From: Paenibacillus polymyxa | GTDB taxonomy: Bacteria > Bacillota > Bacilli > Paenibacillales > Paenibacillaceae | Assembly: GCF_018614975.1 (NCBI RefSeq) | Contig: NZ_JAGGNR010000013.1 | Location: 47,463 to 111,462, forward strand | Direction of reading: 5' to 3' | DNA: 64,000 nucleotides | Shown: positions 25,975-34,831 of the stretch, piece after piece | How positions within the stretch are numbered: the first letter of the stretch is position 1 | Layout: the number at the start of each line of letters is the position of its first letter | Program-made: the position numbers and the translations under genes | Notes under the pieces: generated by a model | What the model was told of the DNA's origin: nothing | Seen by the model: the letters and a program-made list of their open reading frames with translations, nothing else | Databases searched by the model: none

Positions 25975-26732
25975 GGACGAATCGCTTTTTCTGGTTGAAT
26001 GAGCTTGTAACCCAACCCCCGGACATTCACAAGAAAAGCCGGGTTCGAAGGATCGGCTTCAATGCGCTCCCGAATGCGGTGAATATGAACCATTACGGTA
26101 TTGTCATCACTAATGGCTTCAGAGCCCCATACTCGCTCATATAGATCTGATTTGGTAAAGATACGATTGGGATGCTTGCAGAAAAAGAGAAGCAGTTGAA
26201 ACACAAGTGCCGGACAGGATACGGATTCACCTTCAACTCGAAGCTCACCAGCCCATTCCAATACCTGGAATCGTCCAAAGTCGTATACGCCTTCCGGCAT
26301 GCTGGAAGATGACGTATTTACGTTAGATGAGACGTAGTCCGAGAGGGTTACTGTTTTTGATGGTAAATAACGCTTCAGTAATGATTTAATTCGAGCAACC
26401 ACTTCTAGAGGGTTAAAGGGTTTGGCCACATAATCGTCGCCACCAACGGCGAACCCGGTTAATTTGTCATAATCCGTTGTTTTGGCTGTTAGAAACAGGA
26501 TGGGCGCATCGGTGACCTGCCGCAGAAAAGGACAGATTTCCAGCCCGCTTTTTCCAGGGAGCATGATGTCGAGCACAATGCAATGATATGTCTTGTTGTT
26601 GCAAGCCTCAATGGCAGCTTCGCCTGTTGTAACGGTATCAATATCGAGAAACTGCTCTTTGAGCAGAACGGTTTTGAGCATATGCAGAATAGCCTGTTCA
26701 TCATCCACAAGCAGTAATGAGACGTTATCCAT
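25971..26732 (-). CDS. OmpR-family response regulator
   Basis: This DNA-binding regulator has 253 residues. The receiver domain shows the acidic pair in LLLVDDEQ, the phospho-acceptor Asp in IVLDIMLPGKSG near residue 55, and the Lys in DDYVAKPFNP near 104. A linker of about 35 residues is longer than average. The winged-helix domain includes RIFTKSDLYERVWG and NTVMVHIHRIRERIE. AGGAGG lies 12 nt before the start. It is the first gene of the pair and is divergent from the M23 lipoprotein gene, a plausible target. Confidence 0.95.
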   Translation of the reverse strand: MDNVSLLLVDDEQAILHMLKTVLLKEQFLDIDTVTTGEAAIEACNNKTYHCIVLDIMLPGKSGLEICPFLRQVTDAPILFLTAKTTDYDKLTGFAVGGDDYVAKPFNPLEVVARIKSLLKRYLPSKTVTLSDYVSSNVNTSSSSMPEGVYDFGRFQVLEWAGELRVEGESVSCPALVFQLLLFFCKHPNRIFTKSDLYERVWGSEAISDDNTVMVHIHRIRERIEADPSNPAFLVNVRGLGYKLIQPEKAIRP

Positions 26733-26952
26733 AGATTAAAAATGACCTCCTGATCCTTCCGTTGTGTGTATTGCTAATCATACCATCCAAGAAGGCTGTA
26801 TAGCGTACGAGCTATCTTAACGGAATCTTAATTATGCAGCGTTAGAAGGCAAGACGAGTTTAACTACTGGTAAGTTGGGGTTAGACGAAGGATAAGACTC
26901 ATTCTGTACACTTAACTGGAAAGTATAACGATTAATAGAAGGGATGTTGAAA

Positions 26953-28053
26953 ATGAACAGGGAAGGTCATCTGAGATCAGAGCAACATACACACCAGAAA
27001 TTACAGCACAGAAAGAGCTGGAAGGTGCTTGCGATTGCCCTTGGAGCCTGCGTGATATTGTCTGCTTGCGGCAACAGTAACTCCATTACTTCCGACCAGG
27101 CGGAGCAGCAGTCAGCCGAACAGACGTCCAATTATGAAGCGAGTGAGAAGGCTAATCAGGAGCAGAACTCAAGTTCAGAGGTGAGCACGATGGTTACACC
27201 AGACAATTTCATAGATACGTTGATGACCGGTTCAAAGGATGCGATCTACAGTCAGTTTTCTCCGGAATTGAAGGAAACGTTAACGCTTGAGCAGTTCAAA
27301 ACCTCCGCCGATAGTTTCCTGGAAGGTGTTGAATCGTGGGAGCAAGTGGTAGACGCCAAAATGAATCAATTATCCGAGTATGCCTGGAAAGATCAGACAG
27401 GGACAAAAGGGATTCTGGCCTATTTTTCCAAAGAAAACCAGATTGATGGTCTGTTGATTCAGCCGCTGGAAACCCATGAGGATACAGATCAAAAGTTCAC
27501 CAAAACCGAATTCCATTTCCCTTTAAAGGGTGAGTGGTATGTGTTCTGGGGAGGCAACGATGTGATGTCGAACTATCATTATGAGCATGAAACGCAGCGC
27601 TACGCGCTGGATATTGTTCGGGCTAAAGAAGGTTTCAGTTATAACGGGGATGCCAAGGTGAACGCAAGTTACCATGCTTTTGGTGAACCACTCTATGCTG
27701 CTGCGGATGGAACCGTCGTTGAAATCAAGAACGATATACCGGACAATGTACCGGGTGTGATGAATCCCGAAGAGCCAGCGGGGAATTATGTAGTCATTGA
27801 CCATGGGCAGGGAGAATATAGCATTACGGCACATATAAAAAAAGGAAGTGTAGCGGTCAAAAAAGGAGATAAACTCAAGCAGGGGGACCTCATCGGTGAG
27901 CTGGGTAATTCGGGTAACTCCAGTGAAGCTCATCTGCATTTCCAGGTATCGGACGGCCCGGATCTGTTCACATCTCGCTCAATCAACATTCGTTGGGCAG
28001 ACCAGAGTCAGCAGTTAACTCGTGGCAACACAATTCAGGGACTTCCAGAGTAA
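26953..28053 (+). CDS. M23-family peptidase-domain lipoprotein
   Basis: This is an exported protein with a LytM-type cell-wall hydrolase domain. A basic N-terminus leads into a signal peptide with lipobox ILSAC (Cys near residue 37). A polar linker and a DUF3887-like helical domain (about 80-170) precede the M23 domain (about 190-355). The domain contains PLYAAADGTVVEIKN and AHLHFQVSDG with two zinc-binding His. The usual first motif HxxxD is replaced by QRYALDIV, with NYHYEHE just upstream, a variant seen in some M23 subfamilies. The ATG at 26953 is chosen because GAAGGG is 10 nt away. It is divergent from the two-component system. Confidence 0.85.
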   Translation: MNREGHLRSEQHTHQKLQHRKSWKVLAIALGACVILSACGNSNSITSDQAEQQSAEQTSNYEASEKANQEQNSSSEVSTMVTPDNFIDTLMTGSKDAIYSQFSPELKETLTLEQFKTSADSFLEGVESWEQVVDAKMNQLSEYAWKDQTGTKGILAYFSKENQIDGLLIQPLETHEDTDQKFTKTEFHFPLKGEWYVFWGGNDVMSNYHYEHETQRYALDIVRAKEGFSYNGDAKVNASYHAFGEPLYAAADGTVVEIKNDIPDNVPGVMNPEEPAGNYVVIDHGQGEYSITAHIKKGSVAVKKGDKLKQGDLIGELGNSGNSSEAHLHFQVSDGPDLFTSRSINIRWADQSQQLTRGNTIQGLPE

Positions 28054-28160
28054 TGATTGAGTAATTCTTTGTCAGAATGTTAGAGGTGACGAAGGCTTCT
28101 ATTTTCCATTATAATATCCTCTATGATAATAGAACGATTTGGAATGATGGAGGAATAGGG

Positions 28161-28664
28161 ATGAAACTGGAAGATGTGCAGATTGAATATGCGCGCCTGG
28201 AGGACTTGCCGAGGATTGTGGAAATTTATAATTCTACCATTGAGGGCCGTATGGCAACAGCGGATTTGGAGCCGGTGACGGTGGAGCAACGTTTGCCTTG
28301 GTTCGAGGAACATACACCGGAACATCGTCCGCTTTGGGTGATGAAGCAGGCAGGACAGGTGGTCGCTTGGGCAAGTCTCAGCTCGTTCTATGGACGCCCT
28401 GCGTATAATGGAACGGTGGAAGTCAGTGTATACGTGGATCAGCAATGCCGCGGAATTGGGGCTGGTGGACGTTTGCTGGAAACGGTATTTGCGGCATGTC
28501 CTGCACTTGGAATTAAGACCATTCTTGGATTTGTCTTCGGGCATAACGAACCGAGTCTGGGGTTATTGCGCAAGCATGGTTTTGAACAGTGGGGTTATTA
28601 TCCCGAAGTGGCCGTGTTGGATGGTGTGAATAGGGATCTGGCGATTTTGGGCAAAAAAATATAA
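28161..28664 (+). CDS. GNAT acetyltransferase, phosphinothricin-acetyltransferase-like
   Basis: This is a 167-residue GNAT enzyme, predicted to acetylate a small amine such as a glutamate analogue. Seen: an opening block IEYARLEDLPRIVEIYNSTI, the substrate-side block PVTVEQRLPWFEEH, the acetyl-CoA loop QQCRGIGAGGRLL, and GFVFGHNEPSLGLLRKHGF. The ATG at 28161 has GGAGGA 6 nt upstream. Members of this group can resist phosphinothricin, arsinothricin or methionine sulfoximine, but the substrate cannot be predicted here. Confidence 0.85.
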   Translation: MKLEDVQIEYARLEDLPRIVEIYNSTIEGRMATADLEPVTVEQRLPWFEEHTPEHRPLWVMKQAGQVVAWASLSSFYGRPAYNGTVEVSVYVDQQCRGIGAGGRLLETVFAACPALGIKTILGFVFGHNEPSLGLLRKHGFEQWGYYPEVAVLDGVNRDLAILGKKI

Positions 28665-28695
28665 GTGTCGTTCTTTTCGTAGAAAAGAACATTGA

Positions 28696-28733
28696 AAACC
28701 TCCAACCTAAATTAATAGGATTGGAGGTTTTTT
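28696..28733. terminator. Bidirectional terminator between GNAT and DinB genes
   Basis: AACCTCCAA on the left pairs with TTGGAGGTT on the right, with AAAA before and six T after, so it can act on both strands. Confidence 0.88.
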
Positions 28734-28776
28734 GTCGTTCAACTATATTCTTCGCTATTTGAAGTGTAGGTTGTGT

Positions 28777-29271
28777 TTACACGCCAAGCTGCTGTTTGAT
28801 CTCTTGAATCTGCCCCAGATGACGTTCCTCATGATAACTTGCAAAGTCAATCCATTGGGTAAGATCCATCTCACCAAATACGGGATGAGGAAAGGACTTG
28901 CTGCGCAGCAGGTCAGGATCATGATCCAATGCAAAGTTGTTTAACGCTTGGTGAGATTCGTCCAGATCATTGCGTACGTCTGCAAGTGCTTCAGGCGCTG
29001 CTGGAGGCTGAAGATGGGGTGGTGCCTCGACGGAGCGGCTGCGGTCCAACGATAATTCATATGGTTTTTTGTCCACAGACACTGTCTGTTCCTTCTCGAG
29101 GGCCGAGCGGGCTTGTTTTCCAATTACATTTTCCATCAGATTCAGATGACGTAGTACTTGCATAATACTCCATTGCTCGGGTGAAGGTTTTCGGTTCAAT
29201 TGTTCTTCTTCGAGTCCCGAGACGGCTTCCCAGATTTGGTTACGTATATCGTCATTACGAGTAAACATCAT
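28777..29271 (-). CDS. DinB superfamily protein
   Basis: This four-helix-bundle protein has 164 residues and belongs to the DinB/YfiT-like metalloprotein group, whose members include thiol transferases. Putative metal-binding His occur in VLRHLNLMEN near residue 42 and in SYHEERHLGQI near the C-terminus, the usual positions. GGAGAGG lies 6 nt upstream of the ATG. The substrate is unknown. A second, unrelated DinB-like gene is at 32529. Confidence 0.82.
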   Translation of the reverse strand: MMFTRNDDIRNQIWEAVSGLEEEQLNRKPSPEQWSIMQVLRHLNLMENVIGKQARSALEKEQTVSVDKKPYELSLDRSRSVEAPPHLQPPAAPEALADVRNDLDESHQALNNFALDHDPDLLRSKSFPHPVFGEMDLTQWIDFASYHEERHLGQIQEIKQQLGV

Positions 29272-29419
29272 ATAATCCTCTCCTTATATATGGATTCTGT
29301 GATGTGGGTAGTCTGTGTATGTTCATTACCCCAAATGTGGATGCTTATTCTATATGGATTGGAAAGAGTGAATGCGAACCTAGGCAAAATTACCTTGTTA
29401 AATGTGATCTGTGCCAAAT

Positions 29420-29446
29420 AAAAAAAGCCGTTCTCCATGAACGGTT
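29420..29446 (-). terminator. Minus-strand terminator upstream of the amt operon
   Basis: On the minus strand ACCGTTC pairs with GAACGGC across a 5-nt loop and is followed by seven T. No minus-strand gene lies just above it, so it may insulate the DinB gene from antisense transcription or end a short RNA starting near 29540. Confidence 0.6.
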
Positions 29447-29477
29447 CATTTAAATCCATCCCAAGTCCAAAAAAAGA

Positions 29478-29506
29478 TTGACGGGCAGACCCCGGCAAAC
29501 TATAAT
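29478..29506 (+). promoter_or_regulatory. Sigma-A promoter of the coiled-coil/amt operon
   Basis: TTGACG (29478-29483) and TATAAT (29501-29506) are separated by exactly 17 nt, close to the vegetative consensus. Transcription would start about 34 nt before the ORF at 29547. No clear TnrA or GlnR palindrome was seen nearby. Confidence 0.85.
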
Positions 29507-29546
29507 CGGTACAAGTAACTTTATATGTAAGGAGTCCTGACATGAT

Positions 29547-29966
29547 ATGTTAGTAATCGAGGAGGTGTATCACCATACAGCATTGCAAATATCATCGTCC
29601 GATTTATTGTACCTTATCGAACGGCTGAAGGTCAAAAAAGAAAATGAGATCCAAACGCTCAAGCAGAAGATCGAACAGTTCGAACAAAAGCGTCGAGCGG
29701 AAGAGGTTGCTTATCAATCATTGTCGCCCGTACGCAAATGGTTCGCGGGACGCCCTGCATCCCATCATCAGGCGGTAGAGTATATGGTGCAGGTAAAGGA
29801 ACGTTTTCGCAAGATGGAACAGATTCGCAGACGCATACGTGAATTGGATCAGATCGCAGAACGAATTAAGCATCCGGACAGCATTGAGCGGGACGAGATT
29901 GAGCTTGCGCCCGATACAATCCGTGAGCTCAGACAGCTTAGTGAAACGGAGGATGTACAAGCATGA
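29547..29966 (+). CDS. Coiled-coil hypothetical protein coupled to amt
   Basis: I do not recognise the family. The 139-residue product is highly charged and predicted helical. Residues about 20-60 (LIERLKVKKENEIQTLKQKI onward) and 85-115 form heptad-like coiled coils. Between them is SPVRKWFAGRPASHHQ. AAGGAG lies 12 nt upstream and a near-consensus promoter drives it. Its stop overlaps the amt start (ATGA), so the two are translationally coupled. In many bacteria amt is paired with glnK; this protein has no PII features. Confidence 0.8.
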   Translation: MLVIEEVYHHTALQISSSDLLYLIERLKVKKENEIQTLKQKIEQFEQKRRAEEVAYQSLSPVRKWFAGRPASHHQAVEYMVQVKERFRKMEQIRRRIRELDQIAERIKHPDSIERDEIELAPDTIRELRQLSETEDVQA

Positions 29967-31252
29967 CTTTGGAGACGTTAAGCACCGGGATTGATACGGT
30001 CTGGGTCGTACTGAGTGCAGCGATGATTTTATTGATGGAGGGTGGATTCGCCCTGCTCGAGGCTGGCTTTGTGCGTTATAAAAATAGTGTGAACATTATT
30101 ATGAAGGTCTTTGCTGACATTACGATTGGAACGTTGCTGTTCTATGCCATCGGTTTTGGACTGATGTATGGTTCGGACGTTGGTGGTTTTGCGGGAGTAA
30201 CGGGATTCTTCCTGAATGGGGATTTGTCTCACCTGGACGTACCGGTATCTCTGGAGACATTCTGGTTGTTCCAGGCTGCCTTTACCATTGCCGTTATTTC
30301 CATCGTTTCAGGAGCGGTAGCCGAGCGGATCAACTTCCGTGCCTACTTGTTGTATATCATATTGATGACAGCGATTATCTATCCAATTGGTGGACACTGG
30401 GCATGGGGCGGCGGCTGGCTTAGTCAGCTGGGGATGCAGGACTTTGCCGGTTCGGCTGTCATCCATGCACTCGGCGGATTCTCGGCATTGGCTGCTGCGA
30501 TTATCATTGGCCCACGTAAAGGCAAATACACGCCACTTGGCGTAAGTGCCATTGCACTCCCGAGCAATCTGCCGCTGGCATCTGTAGGTGCATTTTTGTT
30601 ATGGTTCGGCTGGTTTGGCTTCAATGCGGGTAGTACACTCAGCGCGACGGATGTGAGAATTGGTCACATTGCGATTGTCACGATGTTATCTGCGGCTTCG
30701 GGTGGTGCGGTTACGTTGCTGTATACGTTATTCCGCTTTAATCGTTCAGATGCACCCTCGGTCATTAACGGTTCGCTTGCGGGACTAGTCGGCATTACAG
30801 CAGGCTGTGCTTTTGTTGGCGATGTAGCAGCGATATTCATTGGGGCAGTATCCGGTTTATTGATGATGGCTGCCACCAACTGGCTGGACCGTCATCAAAT
30901 TGATGATCCAGTTGGTGCTTTCCCGGTGCATGCCGCATCCGGAATGTGGGGTACGATTGCTGTAGGTTTGTTTGCCACGGATGGTGGATTATTCATGGGC
31001 GGCGGCTGGAGGTTGTTGGGTGTTCAAGCACTTGGCCTTACAGCCTTGGTCGTCTGGGGATTCGCCATGACTTGGGTCGGGTTAAAGTTAATTGGGAAAA
31101 TTGTGCCTGTACGATCGACAGAAGAAGAGGAAGATCTGGGTCTGGATATTAGCTATCATGGTGTGATGGCAGCCCATCAGGCCCATGAATTCCTGGACGG
31201 TGAGGAGCATATGCGCGCTTACCAGGAAAAGTCTTCTGATCCAAATCGTTGA
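29963..31252 (+). CDS. amt: Ammonium transporter Amt
   Basis: This is an ammonium channel/transporter of 429 residues with eleven expected membrane segments. The twin pore histidines are seen in GSAVIHALGGFSALAAA and in FPVHAASGMWGT. Other family blocks are LMEGGFALLEAGFVRYKNSV at the N-terminus and WFGFNAGSTLSATD. The C-terminal cytoplasmic tail (about 45 residues) is acidic and includes DISYHGVMAAHQAHEFLDGE. No PII gene adjoins it. It is the second gene of a two-gene operon. Confidence 0.96.
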   Translation: MTLETLSTGIDTVWVVLSAAMILLMEGGFALLEAGFVRYKNSVNIIMKVFADITIGTLLFYAIGFGLMYGSDVGGFAGVTGFFLNGDLSHLDVPVSLETFWLFQAAFTIAVISIVSGAVAERINFRAYLLYIILMTAIIYPIGGHWAWGGGWLSQLGMQDFAGSAVIHALGGFSALAAAIIIGPRKGKYTPLGVSAIALPSNLPLASVGAFLLWFGWFGFNAGSTLSATDVRIGHIAIVTMLSAASGGAVTLLYTLFRFNRSDAPSVINGSLAGLVGITAGCAFVGDVAAIFIGAVSGLLMMAATNWLDRHQIDDPVGAFPVHAASGMWGTIAVGLFATDGGLFMGGGWRLLGVQALGLTALVVWGFAMTWVGLKLIGKIVPVRSTEEEEDLGLDISYHGVMAAHQAHEFLDGEEHMRAYQEKSSDPNR

Positions 31253-31276
31253 AATGGAATACAGGATAAAGAAGTA

Positions 31277-31307
31277 GACTGACAGGGGATGTCAGTCTCT
31301 TTTTTTG
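31277..31307 (+). terminator. Terminator after amt
   Basis: GACTGACA (31277-31284) pairs perfectly with TGTCAGTC (31290-31297), followed by TC and seven T. Confidence 0.92.
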
Positions 31308-31402
31308 CTAGAAGCAGGGAAAGACGTCCGGGCGGAAGAATATACAGGTGTGAACCTGAATATGTCTCAGCATAGGTGTATTGTCAAAAGGGGAGGATCT
31401 AT

Positions 31403-32344
31403 ATGATTAAGCCAGAACAATGTGAACGTCTGACCAGAAAAGCCCGTAAAACACTTGAGGAATATGGTTTGGGAGTTGCTGCCGATCTGCTGTTGTCCTC
31501 AAGCCGCTGGGGAATTCGCCTCGATGTATCCACACTGGACGAATATCGCAGGACGGGAAACTCACGTGTGGGTGGACATCCGGATTTGCCGAGTCGCATG
31601 GAATGGCCCGTAACACAAGAAGGAGTTCCAATGACTTTCCTGGCCCAGTTAAACCTGGTGGATTTGTCGCCGTATACGCCGAATGATGGGCGCGGGACTT
31701 TGCCTGAACGTGGAATGTTATACTTTTTTGTTGGCACGGATGAATCTGCTTGTCCCATTGAACATCGTGTAATTTTTGAGCCGAGTTCTCATCATTTAAT
31801 AAGGCGAGAGCCTGAAGGTGATACCGCGCTGGACGGAGCCCCGTTTGTTGCACATTCGGTGACCGTACTGCCTAATCTTGAGTTTCCTACATATGCTTAT
31901 ATAGACGCCAACGCGCTGAATGAGCTCTCGCCGCCTCAGCTTGAGACCGATGAGGCCGAAGCGGAAGTGAGTCTGTATGACCGATACCTTGAATTCGAGT
32001 CGAGCTGGAACCATCCGAGTACGCTGAATTGGGGTGGTATGTTTGGATATCCTGACGGGCAGCATCCGGATGCCGAGCACCGTGCCTTGTTACAGATCGC
32101 ACTGGGAGAAGAGTACGATTATAATGAGCAGGAATGTGAGAAGAAGCTGACCAAGCATTACGGCGGTGATGAGGATCGGACATGGCAGGAACTATCCGAT
32201 ACGCTGCTGCTGTTGAAGATAGATACACATGATGCTATTGGTTTCCAATGGTGGGATTGCGGGGAACTGCAATTTTTCATTCGCAAGTCTGACTTGGAGG
32301 CTGGACGATTCGAGCAAACGTATTGTTCGTTATACTCCAGTTGA
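31403..32344 (+). CDS. YwqG-family protein (DUF1963)
   Basis: This is a soluble 313-residue protein of the DUF1963/YwqG family, of unknown function. Family features seen are RVGGHPDLPSRMEWP near residue 53, LAQLNLVDLSPY near 79, GMLYFFVGTD, and GGMFGYPDGQHPD late in the protein. A block near the C-terminus is FQWWDCGELQFFIRKSDLEA. The ATG at 31403 has GGGGAGGA 6 nt upstream. Relatives occur beside toxin-immunity genes in other genomes, but nothing here indicates such a role. Confidence 0.85.
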   Translation: MIKPEQCERLTRKARKTLEEYGLGVAADLLLSSSRWGIRLDVSTLDEYRRTGNSRVGGHPDLPSRMEWPVTQEGVPMTFLAQLNLVDLSPYTPNDGRGTLPERGMLYFFVGTDESACPIEHRVIFEPSSHHLIRREPEGDTALDGAPFVAHSVTVLPNLEFPTYAYIDANALNELSPPQLETDEAEAEVSLYDRYLEFESSWNHPSTLNWGGMFGYPDGQHPDAEHRALLQIALGEEYDYNEQECEKKLTKHYGGDEDRTWQELSDTLLLLKIDTHDAIGFQWWDCGELQFFIRKSDLEAGRFEQTYCSLYSS

Positions 32345-32528
32345 GCGAAGATTTGAACTCATATAGGCAACAAAATGTCCTGAATCCCGTCTATAAGAAG
32401 GAGGAAGGACTTTTTTGTTCGTAGATTGTTAGATTTGGTATATAGTTCGTTTATATATTAGGGAGGGATATCTTGGTTGATAATAGATCATATGTTCTGT
32501 ATAATGGGATAAAAAGGAAGTGTATGTA

Positions 32529-32987
32529 TTGATTCAATCTGCGTTCAAACATATTGACGTGGCCGTAACATCGTTAATTGATATATGTGATCAGCTGTCG
32601 GAAGAAGATTTGGCTTTGACTCCCATTGAAGGTAAACGGCCTGTTGGAGAACTACTAGCTCATCTGTCTGTGATCTGCCGAGCGGATGTTTATATTTCCG
32701 AAGGTGCATCGGAGGAAGAGATGGCTCAATTCTATGCAGAGAATCAGGTGCATTCGCTCTGTGAGATCAAGCAGGCTCTGATTGATAACCAGATGTATCT
32801 GTACCAACGGTACAGGCAGTTTAACACGGAAGAGTTACTGCATGTGACGGATTCGTATTGGGGAGCTTCCTATAGTCGGCTGGAGTGGTTGCTGGAGATT
32901 ATGGGGCATGTATATCATCATAGGGGGCAATTGTATACGATGCTGACCCTGACGGGCAAAGAACCCGAATCAGTACTTTTTAAATAG
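32529..32987 (+). CDS. DinB-like domain protein
   Basis: This is a helical-bundle protein of about 152 residues. Candidate metal ligands are the His in LLAHLSVICRADVY and the His pair in GHVYHHRGQLYTML near the C-terminus. That matches the DinB pattern. I chose the TTG at 32529 because AAAAGGAAG lies 8 nt before it; a GTG at 32520 overlaps that site. The substrate is unknown. Confidence 0.75.
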   Translation: MIQSAFKHIDVAVTSLIDICDQLSEEDLALTPIEGKRPVGELLAHLSVICRADVYISEGASEEEMAQFYAENQVHSLCEIKQALIDNQMYLYQRYRQFNTEELLHVTDSYWGASYSRLEWLLEIMGHVYHHRGQLYTMLTLTGKEPESVLFK

Positions 32988-33093
32988 AAACGGATAGAAT
33001 ACATATAAGCATGTTATAGGAATCATCGTGGGATAGAGTGGTAATAGACAGACGATACTACACGTTATACGTGAAATAACGGAGGTTTCTGGT

Positions 33094-34047
33094 GTGGAAC
33101 AACATAATACATGGAATGCATCGATGGACAATACGTTGATTGACAGGTTAAAACAGATTCCTGAACTTGATCAGGCTACACGGGTTGAACCTGTTATGAA
33201 GGGGTATTCAGCGGATGCTAAATTCAAAATGTTTGTCCCCGGCCAAGGCCATGTGTTGGTGAGGGTATATGATGTTGCTGAGGAATGGATGAAGCAAAGG
33301 GAATATCAATGTTTGAAGAGCATGCAACAATTAGGTGTACTGTGTCCAGCAACGTTGGGCACAGGTAGATTGGATGAGAAGAACGGTTATATGATTCTTA
33401 GCTACATTGAAGGCGAAGATGCTTCCGAGAGACTGCCTCAACTGAATGAACAGCGGCAGTGGGCCGTTGGTTTCGAAGCGGGAGCGCAGTTACAGCTGAT
33501 TCACCAGTTGCCGATGGAGGAACAGACCGAATCATGGTACATACGCAAGAGCACGAAGCATCAACGTTACGTGGAGCGCTATAAACAGTGCCCGATCGTG
33601 ATGAAAGAGGATCATACTATTCTAACGTTTATTGCAGACCATCTTGGTTGGATGAAAAATCGTCCAGATGGATTTCAGCATGATGACTTCCACCCGAGCA
33701 ATCTTGTCGTTAAGCAGGATAAGCTCGCAGGAGTGATTGATTTTAATCGTTATGATCAAGGGGATCCCATTCATGAATTTTTGAAGCTGGGTTTGTTTGC
33801 TTCGGAGATCAGTATTCCATATTCCATAGGTCAAATTCAGGGCTATTTCGATGGCAATGAACCGGATGAGCTATTCTGGAGATTGTATTCACTGTATACG
33901 GCTATGGCGCTGGTGTCTTCTGTGGTGTGGATTCAGCAGGTGAAGCCGGAAGAGACAACTGAGATGATGACCAAGATCGAGCGTGTCCGTGACGATCACG
34001 ATGATTTTCGCAGTTTCATCCCTCGGTGGTATACTTTGAACAGGTAA
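33094..34047 (+). CDS. Aminoglycoside phosphotransferase-family kinase
   Basis: This protein-kinase-like small-molecule kinase has 317 residues. The catalytic loop is FQHDDFHPSNLVV near residue 193 and the metal-binding Asp follows in GVIDFNRYDQGDP. The N-lobe begins with RVEPVMKGYSADAKF. The start is GTG with GGAGG 8 nt upstream. Members phosphorylate antibiotics, fructosamines, choline or homoserine. The sequence is not close to a named resistance enzyme that I know, so I give no substrate. Confidence 0.82.
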   Translation: MEQHNTWNASMDNTLIDRLKQIPELDQATRVEPVMKGYSADAKFKMFVPGQGHVLVRVYDVAEEWMKQREYQCLKSMQQLGVLCPATLGTGRLDEKNGYMILSYIEGEDASERLPQLNEQRQWAVGFEAGAQLQLIHQLPMEEQTESWYIRKSTKHQRYVERYKQCPIVMKEDHTILTFIADHLGWMKNRPDGFQHDDFHPSNLVVKQDKLAGVIDFNRYDQGDPIHEFLKLGLFASEISIPYSIGQIQGYFDGNEPDELFWRLYSLYTAMALVSSVVWIQQVKPEETTEMMTKIERVRDDHDDFRSFIPRWYTLNR

Positions 34048-34195
34048 GGAATTGGGGAAGGAAAAGCATAGCCAGCAGATTATGCTAAGGTATACCCGGA
34101 TCAGAAGATTATATTTAAGGCCAGGCAACGAACTGGAACTTAGGCACAAGCGGTTATTACTGGAGACGTTTAATATTCGGTATGAGGAGGATGAA

Positions 34196-34702
34196 ATGAA
34201 CAATAGACACCTGAATTCGGAAGGAGAGCTGCCTGGTATCTCCGGATTGGGCGGATGGCTTATTTTAATCCAGATCAGTCTCTGGCTTGCGCTGGTGTTT
34301 CTCATCTCGGATTTATCGCAGGTGAATGTCATCATGGACTCTGCCAGATGGGAAGTAGGCCGTGGTGTCGATCCTCAGATTTACAGTGAGATGATCCGTC
34401 CACTCCTGTGGTTTGGTTTCATAAGCAGTACCATTCTATTGATAATTGTTATCGTGAATCTCATTCTTTTGTATAAACGGAAGAGACAGTTTCCGCGCAT
34501 GATGGTGGTGATGTACCTAATGAATGTGATCATAAGCATCGTGACGTGGATTCTGATTGCGCGCAATGAAATCCCAAGAGAACAGCATGTGCTTGATGCA
34601 ACTCCGGCTTTTCAGCTGATCGTACGATCCATTCTGACGTGCTGTATCTTCATTCCATATTTCCTGAGGTCGGTACGTGTGAAGAATACGTTTGTGAAGT
34701 AA
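34196..34702 (+). CDS. DUF2569-like membrane protein
   Basis: This is an inner-membrane protein of 168 residues with four hydrophobic segments. It opens with a polar tail and SGLGGWLILIQISLWLALVF, the hallmark of DUF2569. A short extracytoplasmic loop and then VIVNLILLYKRKRQFPRMMV follow. The ATG at 34196 has GAGGAGG 5 nt upstream; the open frame back to 34052 lacks a ribosome binding site and reads through non-membrane sequence. Function unknown. Confidence 0.72.
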   Translation: MNNRHLNSEGELPGISGLGGWLILIQISLWLALVFLISDLSQVNVIMDSARWEVGRGVDPQIYSEMIRPLLWFGFISSTILLIIVIVNLILLYKRKRQFPRMMVVMYLMNVIISIVTWILIARNEIPREQHVLDATPAFQLIVRSILTCCIFIPYFLRSVRVKNTFVK

Positions 34703-34752
34703 ACAGAATATTGATTGATTTGCTGCTCTATAATGCTCTATAAGAAAGTGAT

Positions 34753-34807
34753 ACGTAAGGCCCGTAGGTATACAAGAGCTTATCCTGTATGCTAACGGGC
34801 CTTACGT
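34753..34807. terminator. Long hairpin between convergent genes
   Basis: A perfect 13-bp inverted repeat ACGTAAGGCCCGT (34753-34765) / ACGGGCCTTACGT (34795-34807) lies between the DUF2569 gene and the convergent ThrE genes. No T-tract follows. Confidence 0.75.
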
Positions 34808-34831
34808 GTGCTGAATATGTGAAAAGAATAA

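Noticed and set aside
29268..29543. 91-codon minus-strand frame between the DinB and coiled-coil genes
   Set aside because: It runs through a terminator hairpin and the strong plus-strand promoter.
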